Source: Microvirga sp. KLBC 81
Lineage (GTDB): Bacteria; Pseudomonadota; Alphaproteobacteria; Rhizobiales; Beijerinckiaceae
DNA length: 64,000 nucleotides
Assembly: GCF_003075415.1 (NCBI RefSeq)
Contig: NZ_QDAH01000019.1
Span: 1-64,000, forward strand
Reading direction: 5' to 3'
Shown here piece after piece: positions 51,050-60,036 of the stretch. Position 1 is the first letter of the stretch; every line of letters starts with the position of its first letter. Position numbers and translations under genes: made by a program. The notes under the pieces were generated by a model, which saw only the letters and a list, made by a program, of their open reading frames with translations, was not told the DNA's origin and searched no databases.

Positions 51050-51283
51050 ATGCAGTCAATGCGAATGATCTATCACAGAACCGGCAATCTCCGAGCCGTC
51101 CAACTCCTGCTCGGCGATACCAAGATCGAGAGCACAGTCGAGTATATCGGCATTGATGTTGATGATGCGCCGGTGATTGCCGAGCAGTTTGGTGTCAAAA
51201 CGTCAGCGGCGGCTATTGACCAAGCCGCCTCACCCGCCGATCCTACCAGCCATCATAAAGCAAATGACCGGCGAGTAACATGA
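51050..51283 (+). pseudogene. Remnant of a tyrosine recombinase C-terminus
   Basis: The translation reads HRTGN then LRAVQLLLGDTKIESTV then EYIGIDVDDAPVIAEQ, the R-H-H-Y end of a phage-type integrase, here with the usual His of GHTK replaced by Asp and the tail extended by non-homologous sequence. The N-terminal domain and most of the catalytic core are missing and upstream bases are not in frame. This is a decayed fragment, marking an old insertion at the left edge of an accessory segment. Confidence 0.75.
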
Positions 51284-51430
51284 AGCAACCTTGGCTCACT
51301 GGATCGAAAGGTCTCCACGGCTTATTGCATCCATGTTGAGCCTGACCCATAGGAGCTTCCCGACCGAACGGGCAACGGGCACCCAGTTACCCGTTCAGCA
51401 TTTGGGATCCAACGGATTTCGCCGCAGCCT

Positions 51431-52642
51431 TCAGGCAGTCAGGATCTCGTCGGCAGGCCCGAAGAACTCGTAGTGAATACGGTCTGACCGGACCCCCGTC
51501 AGCGCCAGACCACCCACGAATGCGCGCAGGAATGGCCGTGGACCGCAGAGGTAATAGTCAGCCTCGCCCAGTGGCGTGTGAGCCTGAAGCCACTCCACGC
51601 TGATCAGCCCCTGGTGATCGAAGTCGTCGCCCTGCCGATCTTCCGGCCGCGGTTCGACATAGAAGACGGTTGCCTGGATGTTGGGATGGGCTTCAGCCAG
51701 AAACCGCACGCGGTTCTTCATGGCGTGGGTCGCGCCGTTCAGGGTGCCATGCACGTAATGGACGGCAACATGCGGATGCTGATTCGCAACCGCCTCCAAC
51801 ATGCTCATCATTGGTGTCAGCCCAACCCCGCCGCTCAGCAGAACAACGGGGCGAGGGGACTCCTCGTTGAGGAAGAACTCGCCGGCCGGCGGCGCCACCT
51901 TCAGGATCTCTCCGACCTCGGCTTGGTCATGCAGCCAATTCGACGCGATGCCCTGCGGCTCGCGCTTCACCGAGATCCGGTAGGTCTCGTCGTTGGGCGC
52001 ACTGGAGATGCTGTAGTTCCGCTTCAGCGGGTGTTGGCCGGGAATATCGATCCAGAACGTGAGATACTGGCCCGGCTGGTGACGCAGGACAGGCTTTCCG
52101 TCCTCGGGGCGCAGCACGAAGGACGTGATGATCTCGCTCTCGCGCTGTTTGCTTTCGATCCTGAAATTGCGCCAGCCGTTCCATCCGCCGGGTGCGTTAG
52201 CCAGGCTGTTGTAGACGGCTCCCTCGCGTCCGATCAGCACGTGGGCGAGGAACCAGTACGCTTCGCCCCAGGCAGCCAGGATCTCGTCGGTGGCGGCGTC
52301 CCCGAGCACGTCCTTGATCGCCCCGAGCAGCGCTTCGGCAACGTAAGGATAATGCTCAGGCAGGATGTTCAGCCCGACATGTTTCTGCGCGATCCGCTCG
52401 ACGGCAGGCGCGAGAGCACCGAGATTGTCGATGTTCTGCGCATAGGCCAGGATCGCGGTGGCGAGCGCCTTGGGTTGCGAGCCGGTCTCGCCATGGTGGG
52501 ACTGGTTGAACAGGTCACGGATGGCCTCGTTCTGGAACATGCGCTCGTACATGCGCTTCGTGATCGCCAGCCCATGCTCCTGGAGAGCCGGCACGGTGGC
52601 CTTCACCAGATGAATGCTCGTATCGCTTAATGTGTTCGTCAT
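51431..52642 (-). CDS. hmp: Flavohaemoprotein (nitric oxide dioxygenase)
   Basis: This 403-residue protein has a globin domain at about 1-140 (AIRDLFNQSHHG, ERIAQKHVGLNILPEHYPYV with the proximal His). The FAD-binding barrel follows (HPLKRNYSISSAP, RYSIS-type motif), then an NAD domain with LLSGGVGLTPMMSM and YYLCGPRPFLRAF. It converts nitric oxide to nitrate with oxygen and NAD(P)H in the cytosol. No NsrR or NorR regulator gene adjoins; a receiver gene is upstream. It lies in a segment bracketed by integrase remnants, so horizontal acquisition is possible. Confidence 0.95.
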   Translation of the reverse strand: MTNTLSDTSIHLVKATVPALQEHGLAITKRMYERMFQNEAIRDLFNQSHHGETGSQPKALATAILAYAQNIDNLGALAPAVERIAQKHVGLNILPEHYPYVAEALLGAIKDVLGDAATDEILAAWGEAYWFLAHVLIGREGAVYNSLANAPGGWNGWRNFRIESKQRESEIITSFVLRPEDGKPVLRHQPGQYLTFWIDIPGQHPLKRNYSISSAPNDETYRISVKREPQGIASNWLHDQAEVGEILKVAPPAGEFFLNEESPRPVVLLSGGVGLTPMMSMLEAVANQHPHVAVHYVHGTLNGATHAMKNRVRFLAEAHPNIQATVFYVEPRPEDRQGDDFDHQGLISVEWLQAHTPLGEADYYLCGPRPFLRAFVGGLALTGVRSDRIHYEFFGPADEILTA

Positions 52643-52806
52643 AGGATTACCCTTGATGCTTCATCGAGAGGTAGTGGAACGATCTGGCCATCTGACCAAC
52701 GGCACGTCAGGCTCGGCTTTCATGGCTTGTCATCAGCATTCAGGGCATCTGATCTCGGCCCTCATTACCGGGCGTAGATGCCGTCACGAGATGACGACAA
52801 ATCCAA

Positions 52807-53220
52807 TTATTCCTTCGGGAATTCGCATGAGCGCGGCCAAGCGCAGGCCGCACCGAATAGTGTCGCGTAGATGCAGTCTGTGAGTGTGTTGCCCAGGAGA
52901 GGCTTTTCAAGCACATCCCGGATTCCGGAGCGGAGAGCACAGTCGAGCACGTCATGAGCTGCTCCGGACGTGACGAGGATGACTGGGTAATTGCAATGGT
53001 GCTCCCGAAGCTTGGCCACTAGCTCTACTCCATTCATGCCGGGCATGTTATAATCAACCACGAGACACCCGCATTCAGGGAGGGTCGGCTCAGTCAACAG
53101 ATCGGTACTGCTCTCGTAGACTCGAACGTCCAAGCCTTCCAATTCGAGGGCAAACCTCAAGGATTCCCGGACGGCTGCGTCGTCATCCACCACAAGGACG
53201 ACGTTGGTATGTTCGGACAT
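52807..53220 (-). CDS. FixJ-type receiver protein without output domain
   Basis: This protein of about 137 residues has a receiver like those of FixJ/NarL regulators: the acidic pair in LVVDDDAAVRESLRFALEL, the phospho-Asp in CLVVDYNMPGMNG, VILVTSGA and a Lys in DVLEKPLLG. No DNA-binding domain follows; the C-terminus (ACAWPRSCEFPKE) is short and unlike a linker. It is either a genuine single-domain receiver or a truncated FixJ-like regulator. The start at 53220 matches the usual beginning. No kinase is nearby. Confidence 0.82.
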   Translation of the reverse strand: MSEHTNVVLVVDDDAAVRESLRFALELEGLDVRVYESSTDLLTEPTLPECGCLVVDYNMPGMNGVELVAKLREHHCNYPVILVTSGAAHDVLDCALRSGIRDVLEKPLLGNTLTDCIYATLFGAACAWPRSCEFPKE

Positions 53221-53688
53221 CGTCAAACCCAACTAATGCCGTGTTCCGGCCAAATCCGTTTTGCGTTTTGCTATGCCATGAGCGTTACCCCACGTGGCCT
53301 TGGCACTCCATTCCGGGAATATCCTTAGAATCCAACACAACTGATCAGGGTCCGGTTCGGGTCAGATTCTGCAGTTCCCTATCCTTCACGGACGTCTGCT
53401 TAAGTCGGGCGAGCAGACCAAGGCGTGACCTCCGAGAAGTGTTATGACCTGACGTTAAGTTTGGTCGCCATGAGCGCCAGACGCCAACTTCGAAACGTGC
53501 CACTGCGGCCTGCCCTGGTGAATGCACCGGCCTGCAACGCCAAGCCGTAGACGTGGATCGGCCGGACATAGCTGTTCTCTGCCATCACGCTGCTACGTTT
53601 CCGAATAATCGTCCACCAGCCGGAATCTGAAGCCGTAGCGTCTTGGGAGCGGCGCTGTGGCACCGGGCCCAGATCCATCAGGGTGGCG
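53221..53688. other. Gap without recognised genes
   Basis: Overlapping frames of 68-78 codons on the minus strand and one on the plus strand are present but lack ribosome sites or family features. Part of this stretch may be decayed coding sequence (Trp/Arg-rich frames). No hairpin or repeat was recognised. Confidence 0.4.
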
Positions 53689-54159
53689 CTACAGCCAGCG
53701 TCTTACGCGCGAGCGGTAGCCACGGTAGACATCGCCGAACTTGCGCTCGAGATAGGCTTCTTCGCGGGCCACGACGCCGTAGCGGATGACGATCGCGAAG
53801 GGCACCAGCGTCATCAGCAGCCAGAGATTGTCGAACGCAATGGCCAAGCCGATCAGTCCCAGGAACATGCCCAGGTAGATGGGATTGCGCGTGAAGCGGT
53901 ACGGTCCGCTCTCGACAATGGTGGTGGTCGGCAGATTGGTGGGGACGTTCGAACCGGCCTTGGTGATGGTAACGATGGCCCAGACGGCCAGCGCCAGCGC
54001 GAGGACGAACACCATTCCGCCGAGCCAGCCTGCAGGCTGGCCGACCGGCAAGAATGATAAGGGCATGAGCCAGTTGAGCGCAAACCCAACAATGACGGCA
54101 AGCCCCCAAGCAAGCGGCGGCCGAATAATGACCTGAGCGGTATCTGCCGTGTCAGCCAT
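53689..54159 (-). CDS. Isoprenylcysteine methyltransferase-like membrane protein
   Basis: This 156-residue membrane protein has four to five spans. The conserved PEMT/ICMT block is at residues ~85-105 (ESGPYRFTRNPIYLGMFLGL) and ends REEAYLERKFGDVYRGYRSR. These proteins may methylate lipids or isoprenoids with SAM at the membrane, but bacterial members mostly lack a known substrate. An alternative overlapping frame on the same strand is a shadow. It stands between a gap and the MDR gene. Confidence 0.88.
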   Translation of the reverse strand: MADTADTAQVIIRPPLAWGLAVIVGFALNWLMPLSFLPVGQPAGWLGGMVFVLALALAVWAIVTITKAGSNVPTNLPTTTIVESGPYRFTRNPIYLGMFLGLIGLAIAFDNLWLLMTLVPFAIVIRYGVVAREEAYLERKFGDVYRGYRSRVRRWL

Positions 54160-54360
54160 AGCGGGACGGTGAACTCAAGGTCTTTGTCTACGTCACTTGC
54201 AGAATACCATCAAACTGCTTCCAGTGCTGACTCACAATCCGGGACCCTCATGTCCCTCAACCTGCGGGGATTGAGCACACCAGTTCTGATCCATGGAATT
54301 CAGTATGAGGCCACAAGCCGATCAGCATAACCAAGCTCATGAGTGGCTGAATTCGGCTCC

Positions 54361-55404
54361 TCAGGACACCGGCCAATTGCAAACCAGCACGAGCTTGCCC
54401 TTCACCGATCCCTGGCCGAGCAATTCGTGCGCGCGACGAGCCTCGCTCAGCGGAATCCGCCCGGCGATCATGGGCCTGATTTTCCCGTCACGAAGCAGAT
54501 CAAGCAGCGCGCTCAAATCCTCACGAAACCATGCTGGGTTCCACCGTTTCACGTTCTGGATGCTGTAGGGGAGGATACGTCGTCTGCCGGGCGAAAGGAG
54601 GGCGCGGAGCGCGTACCACGCCGGCCGCACAATGCCGCGAAACCGATAGCGCAAGCCACCTGCCAGCACACCCTTCCTGAGAAATGAAGTGAAGCCGTAA
54701 ACGATGACACGGCCGCCCGGCCTCAGAGCCTGGAACGAGCGCCAGACATTGGCTTCGCCAACTCCGTCGAAGACGACGTCCACGCCTTCACCTGTCAGGC
54801 GGTGAATCTCTTCGACAAAGTCGGCCTTTTGATAGTCGATGGGCGTGGCGCCCAGGCTGGTTACGGTCTGATGAGTGGCCAGCGATGCGGTGCCATACAT
54901 TTCCAAGCCTGCCAGGCGGCCAAGTTGCAGCAAAGCCGTGCCGACGCCTCCGGCCGCACCATGAATGAGCACCCGCTGACCGGGTGCGACATGCGCGGTG
55001 CGATGCATCATCTGATAGGCCGTGATGTAGTTAAGCACGAGACTAACGGCCTCGGCGGGATCGAGGCCATCCGGAACAGGAGTGATCTCACTTTCCGGCA
55101 GGCAGATATACTGGGCGTAGCCGCCATGAATTGGCAGAGCCGCAACCATCTGGCCGACAGCTGCTCGCGACGCGTCCGGTCCGGTCTTGTCCACCTCCCC
55201 CACGATGTCCCATCCCGGCGTGAACGGAAGGGGCGTTTTTTCCGGATGCAGCCCCTCCCGCATCAGCAAGTCCGCAAAGGACACGCCGGCAACGAGCACG
55301 CGCACCCGCACCTCGCCGCGCTCCGGCTCCGGCGTCTCCTCCTCGACGGTTTCCAAGACTTCCGGCCCGCCATGACGGCGAACGATAATCCGGAGCGATT
55401 TCAT
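54361..55404 (-). CDS. Zinc-independent medium-chain dehydrogenase/quinone oxidoreductase-like
   Basis: This 347-residue MDR enzyme starts with a GroES-like fold (RHGGPEVLETVEEETPEPER, ADLLMREGLHPEKT). The Rossmann domain begins VLIHGAAGGVGTALLQLGRL. The Cys/His metal ligands of alcohol dehydrogenases are absent, as in zeta-crystallin/quinone oxidoreductases, which use NADPH. The C-terminus (GQGSVKGKLVLVCN) is normal. Its substrate is unknown. It lies 81 bases from the PNPOx-like gene on the same strand, possibly an operon. Confidence 0.88.
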   Translation of the reverse strand: MKSLRIIVRRHGGPEVLETVEEETPEPERGEVRVRVLVAGVSFADLLMREGLHPEKTPLPFTPGWDIVGEVDKTGPDASRAAVGQMVAALPIHGGYAQYICLPESEITPVPDGLDPAEAVSLVLNYITAYQMMHRTAHVAPGQRVLIHGAAGGVGTALLQLGRLAGLEMYGTASLATHQTVTSLGATPIDYQKADFVEEIHRLTGEGVDVVFDGVGEANVWRSFQALRPGGRVIVYGFTSFLRKGVLAGGLRYRFRGIVRPAWYALRALLSPGRRRILPYSIQNVKRWNPAWFREDLSALLDLLRDGKIRPMIAGRIPLSEARRAHELLGQGSVKGKLVLVCNWPVS

Positions 55405-55485
55405 GGCAGGCCTCGTCCAGGTTGTGACCCCTGGAGCCTCCCAGCGTGTTGTAGGCCCAGCGGATGGAGCGAGACGGTCCGCGGC

Positions 55486-56037
55486 CTATCGCGACGTGGT
55501 TCGTGTCCACGCGGGCGGATCGCTGGCCGGGAAGGACTCCAGGTCGGCCTCCTCAACGATGTCGGGAGCCTCTTCCAGAGCGTCGGGAACGCTGACCAGG
55601 TCGGTGTGCCCGAAGCCCTTGGAGTAATCGAGCACCGAGATGACGGTCGGCGTCACGCGGAAGATGCGGACCTCTTCCGGGCTCGGCATTGGCCCTGGCA
55701 GGGAGACCTGCTCCGGATACTTCCGCATGAGCATCTGCATCACCTTGCCCGCCTCGGCGTGGTCGGTCACCGCCTGTGCATGCCCCGCCATCGACAGGCC
55801 GGCGATGGCCATGATGTCAGACGTGTCATGGTCAATTGTCAGCGACACGCGATCATCCCGCGCCAGATTCGCGGCTTTCTGGCTGTCCAGGCCGCACAGA
55901 AAGTAGAGGGTGAGGCCCTCGTTCGCGTAGCCGACAGTCGTCGCCTGCGGCCAGCCGTCGGGCCTAAGGGTGGCAATCGTCATAATCCGATGCTGGTCCA
56001 GCAGCGTCAGGATCTTCTGTCTGATTTCCTCGTTCAT
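55486..56037 (-). CDS. Pyridoxamine-5'-phosphate-oxidase-like FMN protein
   Basis: This protein of about 183 residues has the split-barrel flavin-binding fold: LDQHRIMTIATLRPDGWPQA, LYFLCGLDSQKAANLARDDR, VSLTIDHD and LSMAGHAQAV. A C-terminal extension (VPDALEEAPDIVEEADLESF) is acidic. It may be a general flavin-dependent reductase rather than PdxH, which has different C-terminal residues. The start at 56037 has GGAGG upstream; a frame to 56163 is not conserved. Confidence 0.84.
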   Translation of the reverse strand: MNEEIRQKILTLLDQHRIMTIATLRPDGWPQATTVGYANEGLTLYFLCGLDSQKAANLARDDRVSLTIDHDTSDIMAIAGLSMAGHAQAVTDHAEAGKVMQMLMRKYPEQVSLPGPMPSPEEVRIFRVTPTVISVLDYSKGFGHTDLVSVPDALEEAPDIVEEADLESFPASDPPAWTRTTSR

Positions 56038-56276
56038 TGGCCGCCTCCATGATGGCGCGCAATCCATCGCGGCATGGGCAATTATACGCCTGCCGGGTCC
56101 TCTTGTCTGCTTTGAGTCGAACCAGGAAATCCCCTGCCCTTCAGGAGCGTCCGGCGTTCCCATCTTGAGCGGACATTCAGCTTGCTTCCGAGATGTACCA
56201 GGAGGAGGCGTTTGGAGCTCGTTCCATGGCTTCTATGCTCTGGAAACTCTCCAGATCATATCTCCCGGAAAGCCGC

Positions 56277-56675
56277 TCAGGGAACAGGCGTAGGCCATAA
56301 GGCCCACAGCAAGAACGCCGCCGCCGTTATCCAGAGGCCTATAATCACCCCCGCTGCCACTCGGCTGGTCGGGCGTTCGGATCGTCTCTGCGCCTCCTTG
56401 CGGAACTCCGCCATGAGCGGATCAGGGATCATCTTGATCACGAGGAAGATCGCAACAGGCAGGATGATCACCTCATCGAGATAGCCCAGCACCGGGATGA
56501 AGTCGGGGATCAGGTCGATTGGGCTGAGCGCATAGGCAGCAATGAAAGCCGCTACGGCCTTCACATACCAAGGCACCCGCGGGTCGCGAGCGGCGATGTA
56601 GAGGGCAACAATGTCCCGCTTGATCCGCCGCGCCCAGTTTCTCAGCCGCGGTCCCATTCCTGTCCTCTCGTCCAT
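56277..56675 (-). CDS. YkvA/DUF1232 membrane protein
   Basis: This protein of about 132 residues carries the DUF1232 block: DPRVPWYVKAVAAFIAAYAL then SPIDLIPDFIPVLGYLDEVI, with two membrane spans and a third at the C-terminus (IIGLWITAAAFLLWALW). The family is widespread and of unknown function. The start is 56675 or 56657. It directly follows, on the same strand, the decayed MFS gene, which has no functional link. Confidence 0.88.
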   Translation of the reverse strand: MDERTGMGPRLRNWARRIKRDIVALYIAARDPRVPWYVKAVAAFIAAYALSPIDLIPDFIPVLGYLDEVIILPVAIFLVIKMIPDPLMAEFRKEAQRRSERPTSRVAAGVIIGLWITAAAFLLWALWPTPVP

Positions 56676-56683
56676 CCCCGGTA

Positions 56684-57060
56684 CTACTCTTCTGTCTGCA
56701 ACTGACAGCGCGTGCACACCGCCATTTCCAGGGGGATTGCCGGGCGAAGAGCCGGGATAAAATCCGCGATGATCAGGAACCCGGCCCCGACCGTGAGCAC
56801 GCCGTTATGTCCCAGCCGCCCCGAGAGGGTGCCGGCCGGACAGGCCGCGAGGGCATAGAGGATGTTCATCACCACCATGACGGTGGGTACCAACGCCAGC
56901 GGCAAGCCCACATTCTGCGAGCGCAGCACCAGGAATGCATCGCCGAACCGGGTCAGTGTCAGGATAGCCGAAATTCCGACCACGGCCGAGAAGGGACCGG
57001 ACAGGCATCCACGTCCGCAAGCGCAAGCGCTGTTTCAGGCTCCTGAAGCCCAGGATATCA
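56684..57060 (-). pseudogene. Decayed MFS transporter fragment
   Basis: The minus strand shows a run of MFS-type helices (SAILTLTRFGDAFLVLRSQ, GLPLALVPTVMVVMNILYAL) followed by a short diverged tail, with no N- or C-terminal half. Upstream, the matching cytoplasmic loop (QRLRLR) appears in a different frame, so at least one frameshift is present. The fragment corresponds to the middle of a 12-span transporter. It lies beside an integrase remnant, consistent with decay after insertion. Confidence 0.72.
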
Positions 57061-57184
57061 TCGAGACAGCTAAGATCTACCACCTGATTTATTTGTCGGG
57101 ACTATGCTTGGCTTCCAATTCCGAACCAGTGCACGCGCAATTCTGAGCGGCATCGAAATGGTGCACATGATATGAAAAGGACAG

Positions 57185-57418
57185 ATGACGTGCGCCTGGA
57201 AGCTGCAGCCCTCCATTGCTGGGCAGTTCCAGCGGCTCGCCCGCCGCCCCGCACGCTCTCTGATGAGCCGCGCCTGTGTCGGAAGCGAGATTGCAGAGCG
57301 CGTCATCGGTCACGCAATCCCAGGCGTGACTGGCGTCTATGATCGCCACGGCTATGTGCCCGAAAGGAGCGATGCGCTTCAGAAACTCGCAGCGGAGATC
57401 GGACAGATCAATGCCTGA
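57185..57418 (+). pseudogene. Remnant of a tyrosine recombinase C-terminus (second type)
   Basis: The frame ends with VIGHAIPGVTGVYDRHGY and ALQKLAAEIGQIN, the C-terminal His and Tyr boxes of phage/ICE-type integrases. The N-terminal part of the frame is unrelated to an integrase and the catalytic core is absent. It differs in sequence type from the remnant at 51.1 kb, so two separate elements are implied. It marks the right side of the accessory segment. Confidence 0.75.
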
Positions 57419-57589
57419 TACCAAGGGGCATCATTTCCAACTCACGTGAGCCCACTCGCATGCCGATTGAGGTGCTCCATCCGGCTTTATGAGCGCAGCC
57501 CGTATGGTGGCGAGCCGCACCACACGCTATAATACAGACGAGTGCCAGTCCCCTGTGTCAGTCCACGTGACGTTTGCCGGGAGGTTCGA

Positions 57590-58552
57590 ATGGCGGAGAA
57601 TTCCCGATCCCAGGTCAAGGCTGCGATCTCTGCAATCATGCAAAGGGACCAGTCGAAACCTCCGCCCGGCGAAACGCCCCAAAACGCCGAGCTTTCGGCG
57701 CTCCGCCGCGCTCACCTCGAGCGGCTTCAGTCGGAACTCGCCAACGCCGGTTTGGACTTCGGCAGGCTCGAGAAACTGTATGACGAGTACAAGAATGAGG
57801 CTGACAAGGTTTTCGAGAAGCTGACGCCGCCTGTCGATTCAAAGCCCATGGAACCGATGGAGAGTGATCGGGAGTGGACGGAGAATAAAAAGCGGGTCTA
57901 CGATCTGATCGGTGGTAGACCGCTGGTCACGTTCCCGATTGTCCTCGATGCTCCCGCAGCCATTTACTCCGTGCCTTCCGCCTCCCTGGTCGACTCGCAT
58001 ATCGGGAGCTGGAACAGTTGGGCCACGTGGAAACACAACGACAGCCGCAGCGGCAGCGGCTTCTCCTTCCCCGACTGGGAGTACGCGAACATCAGGTTCT
58101 TCTTCGCTTGGCAAAACAACTCGCCGAATGTCGCCGTCATCAAGCGCGCCAGGGCCGATCTCACCGTCCGGGGGCAGCTTCAGGCCATAGCGCACCCACC
58201 TTTGCTCATCGGTGTCAACACGGATGTGCTTTTGTACGCCCACCACCGGGTCTTCGTGGGTTCGACGAGTCTCACCACTGATCATCACTATATTACTGGT
58301 ACGGTTGCGTACACGGAGGGCTGGCTCAAGGGCGGCACCGGCGATTTCGAGACGGTCGATTTCAACCGGGTGAAGCCCGTAATATTCGATGACATCCTCG
58401 TACCGGCCAATCAATTCGCCGTTTTCGACGTCGGACTGGAGGCACAGTACAAGATTCAGAACGGGGCGGTGCATTATGTGTTCACCGGGCCAAGCCGATA
58501 CATTGCCTGCCCGTCCCTTGTCCTTGAACTCAGCCTTGTCGTTCAATCTTGA
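57590..58552 (+). CDS. Unknown soluble protein
   Basis: This protein of about 320 residues has no signal peptide or membrane span. The first ~95 residues are a charged helical region (SALRRAHLERLQSELANAGL). The rest is beta-rich with aromatic residues (SHIGSWNSWATWKHNDSRSG, EYANIRFFFAWQNN, LLYAHHRVFVGSTSLT), a pattern that fits a lectin- or jelly-roll-like domain. GGAGG lies before the ATG at 57590. I do not recognise the family. It is isolated between an integrase remnant and a repeat. Confidence 0.65.
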   Translation: MAENSRSQVKAAISAIMQRDQSKPPPGETPQNAELSALRRAHLERLQSELANAGLDFGRLEKLYDEYKNEADKVFEKLTPPVDSKPMEPMESDREWTENKKRVYDLIGGRPLVTFPIVLDAPAAIYSVPSASLVDSHIGSWNSWATWKHNDSRSGSGFSFPDWEYANIRFFFAWQNNSPNVAVIKRARADLTVRGQLQAIAHPPLLIGVNTDVLLYAHHRVFVGSTSLTTDHHYITGTVAYTEGWLKGGTGDFETVDFNRVKPVIFDDILVPANQFAVFDVGLEAQYKIQNGAVHYVFTGPSRYIACPSLVLELSLVVQS

Positions 58553-58752
58553 CGGGCGCCCTCCTCCGCAGCGGGTTCGATGAACAAATTCCGCCCAATG
58601 TGAGCGGATCATCGGAACCAGCGAACTAGGGCCGGTTTACGGTTGGCGCTACGTCAGCTTTGGCTCTCACATCTGACCCGACCTCAATGTCTTAGATGTA
58701 CCATTGCCAGACGCTGCAGGTCGAAACTCCCATCAAGATACGCGCCTCTAAG

Positions 58753-58827
58753 GCATCGGACGTGAAAAGTGGAATCAACTTTTGGGACCAATCCGATGCT
58801 TTCTCCTTCAATGAGAGCATCGTGCGG
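58753..58827. repeat. Palindromic intergenic repeat, third copy
   Basis: GCATCGGA (58753-58760) pairs with TCCGATGC (58792-58799) around AAAAGTGGAATCAACTTTTG. GAGAGCATCGTGCGG follows (58813-58827), the reverse complement of the right arm of unit B near 27.15 kb. The same two-part element is thus found twice in the window. The remainder of 58553-58848 shows nothing else. Confidence 0.65.
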
Positions 58828-58848
58828 TGCCGACATGCACACCACCGT

Positions 58849-60036
58849 TCATTGGAAGTCAGATCCTGACGTCGGCGATCGCGTGTTCCTCTCTCGCGCT
58901 CTCCGCCAGTCAATGAAGTCCTGGTAAAGGCGCTCACGTACTGCTGTCGAGATTGGCGTGGAGCAGACACCGCTTGCCACGATTAATCTCTCGAATGCAC
59001 GCTGCTCATCAGCTTGCCGAGCCCTTTTATGGATTAAGCTCTGCGCCGGATCGAACCGCTGCCAGCCTGGCGCTGCCTGCAGATTGATTTCGGTTCGTTG
59101 GAGATCCTGCTCGGTTTGCTTCAACTCATCAAGGTGCGCGTCTATGACCTCAGCCAAGTGCGTCAAACGCTTGTAGCGGCTGCTCCCCTCCGGCCAGTCT
59201 CTCACGACGAGAATGTGGCCGACCGCTATGGTCTCAACCTGCTGCCCTGTTTCGATCAGGTGAGGGTACTCGTCGGCTGTCAACTGGACCGAGCGATAAT
59301 GTGATGCGCCCTCTTCAAGAACGATCGGGAGAAGATGAAAGCGGCCGGACGACGGAAAGGCGAGAACTTCGGTCGAAGGATTCGATGCGAGAAGTATCGA
59401 GGCGTGAATCTCACCTGATTGAAGACGTTGGAATGCGGTATCCTGATCGTAAGTTGTGAACTCGGGCTTGATGCCGAGCTTTTCGAACATCAGGCTGGCT
59501 GTCAAATGTGCACCGCTCCCAGGCCGATTGATATTGACCTTGCGGCCCTCAAGTTGGCGGATGTCGGCGATGTGACGGGGCGCCAGAACATGAACTGCCT
59601 TGCTCGAAACCTGAAAGAGATATCGCAGCCGCTCGCGAACAGCCGATTGTACGTGGCCCGCCGCTCCCTCGAGGGCGTCTGCCTGCACAATGGCGGTGTC
59701 GATATCGGAGCGATGGAGTACGCTCACGAGATCCTGGACCGGCCCCTGGCTGGCGATGGGCTGCAAGCGCATTTGCCGGTGACTCAGGATCTCGGACAGA
59801 CTGTCGAGCGTGCGTGAATAGGTGCTGTTTTCCTCACCAGAGATGACACGGATCGAACTATTGCGAGACGTATTCTGCTCTCGTCGTACTGCGATCTTCT
59901 CGACCGGCGATGAACGGACCGAGACATGATCTTTCGGCTGCTTGACCAAAGGCACTGGAGCGGATGTCTGCTTCGAGCATCCCTCCAGGGTCAAGCAAAG
60001 GCCTGCAACGATAAGTACGCTTACGCAACGAAACAT
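58849..60036 (-). CDS. TAXI-family TRAP-type solute-binding lipoprotein
   Basis: This 395-residue protein begins with a lipoprotein-type signal (VLIVAGLCLTLEGC, Cys20), so it is probably anchored to the membrane. After a polar linker comes a TAXI-type binding core: IRVISGEENSTYSRTLDSLS, DIDTAIVQADAL, LEGRKVNINRPGSGAHLTAS and LQSGEIHASILL. TAXI proteins usually serve TRAP permeases, but no TRAP permease is present here. It could be an orphan sensor or work with the glycine-rich genes next door. The C-terminal ~120 residues (YRSVQLTADEYPHL onward) are the least conserved. Confidence 0.8.
   Translation of the reverse strand: MFRCVSVLIVAGLCLTLEGCSKQTSAPVPLVKQPKDHVSVRSSPVEKIAVRREQNTSRNSSIRVISGEENSTYSRTLDSLSEILSHRQMRLQPIASQGPVQDLVSVLHRSDIDTAIVQADALEGAAGHVQSAVRERLRYLFQVSSKAVHVLAPRHIADIRQLEGRKVNINRPGSGAHLTASLMFEKLGIKPEFTTYDQDTAFQRLQSGEIHASILLASNPSTEVLAFPSSGRFHLLPIVLEEGASHYRSVQLTADEYPHLIETGQQVETIAVGHILVVRDWPEGSSRYKRLTHLAEVIDAHLDELKQTEQDLQRTEINLQAAPGWQRFDPAQSLIHKRARQADEQRAFERLIVASGVCSTPISTAVRERLYQDFIDWRRARERNTRSPTSGSDFQ

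Noticed and set aside
53442..53678. 78-codon minus-strand frame between the receiver and methyltransferase-like genes
   Set aside because: Trp/Arg/Ser-rich, no domain and no ribosome site; possibly decayed sequence but cannot be named.
58614..58637. GGAAC with GGTT after the unknown 57.6-kb gene
   Set aside because: Spacer one base short and no plus-strand gene follows it.
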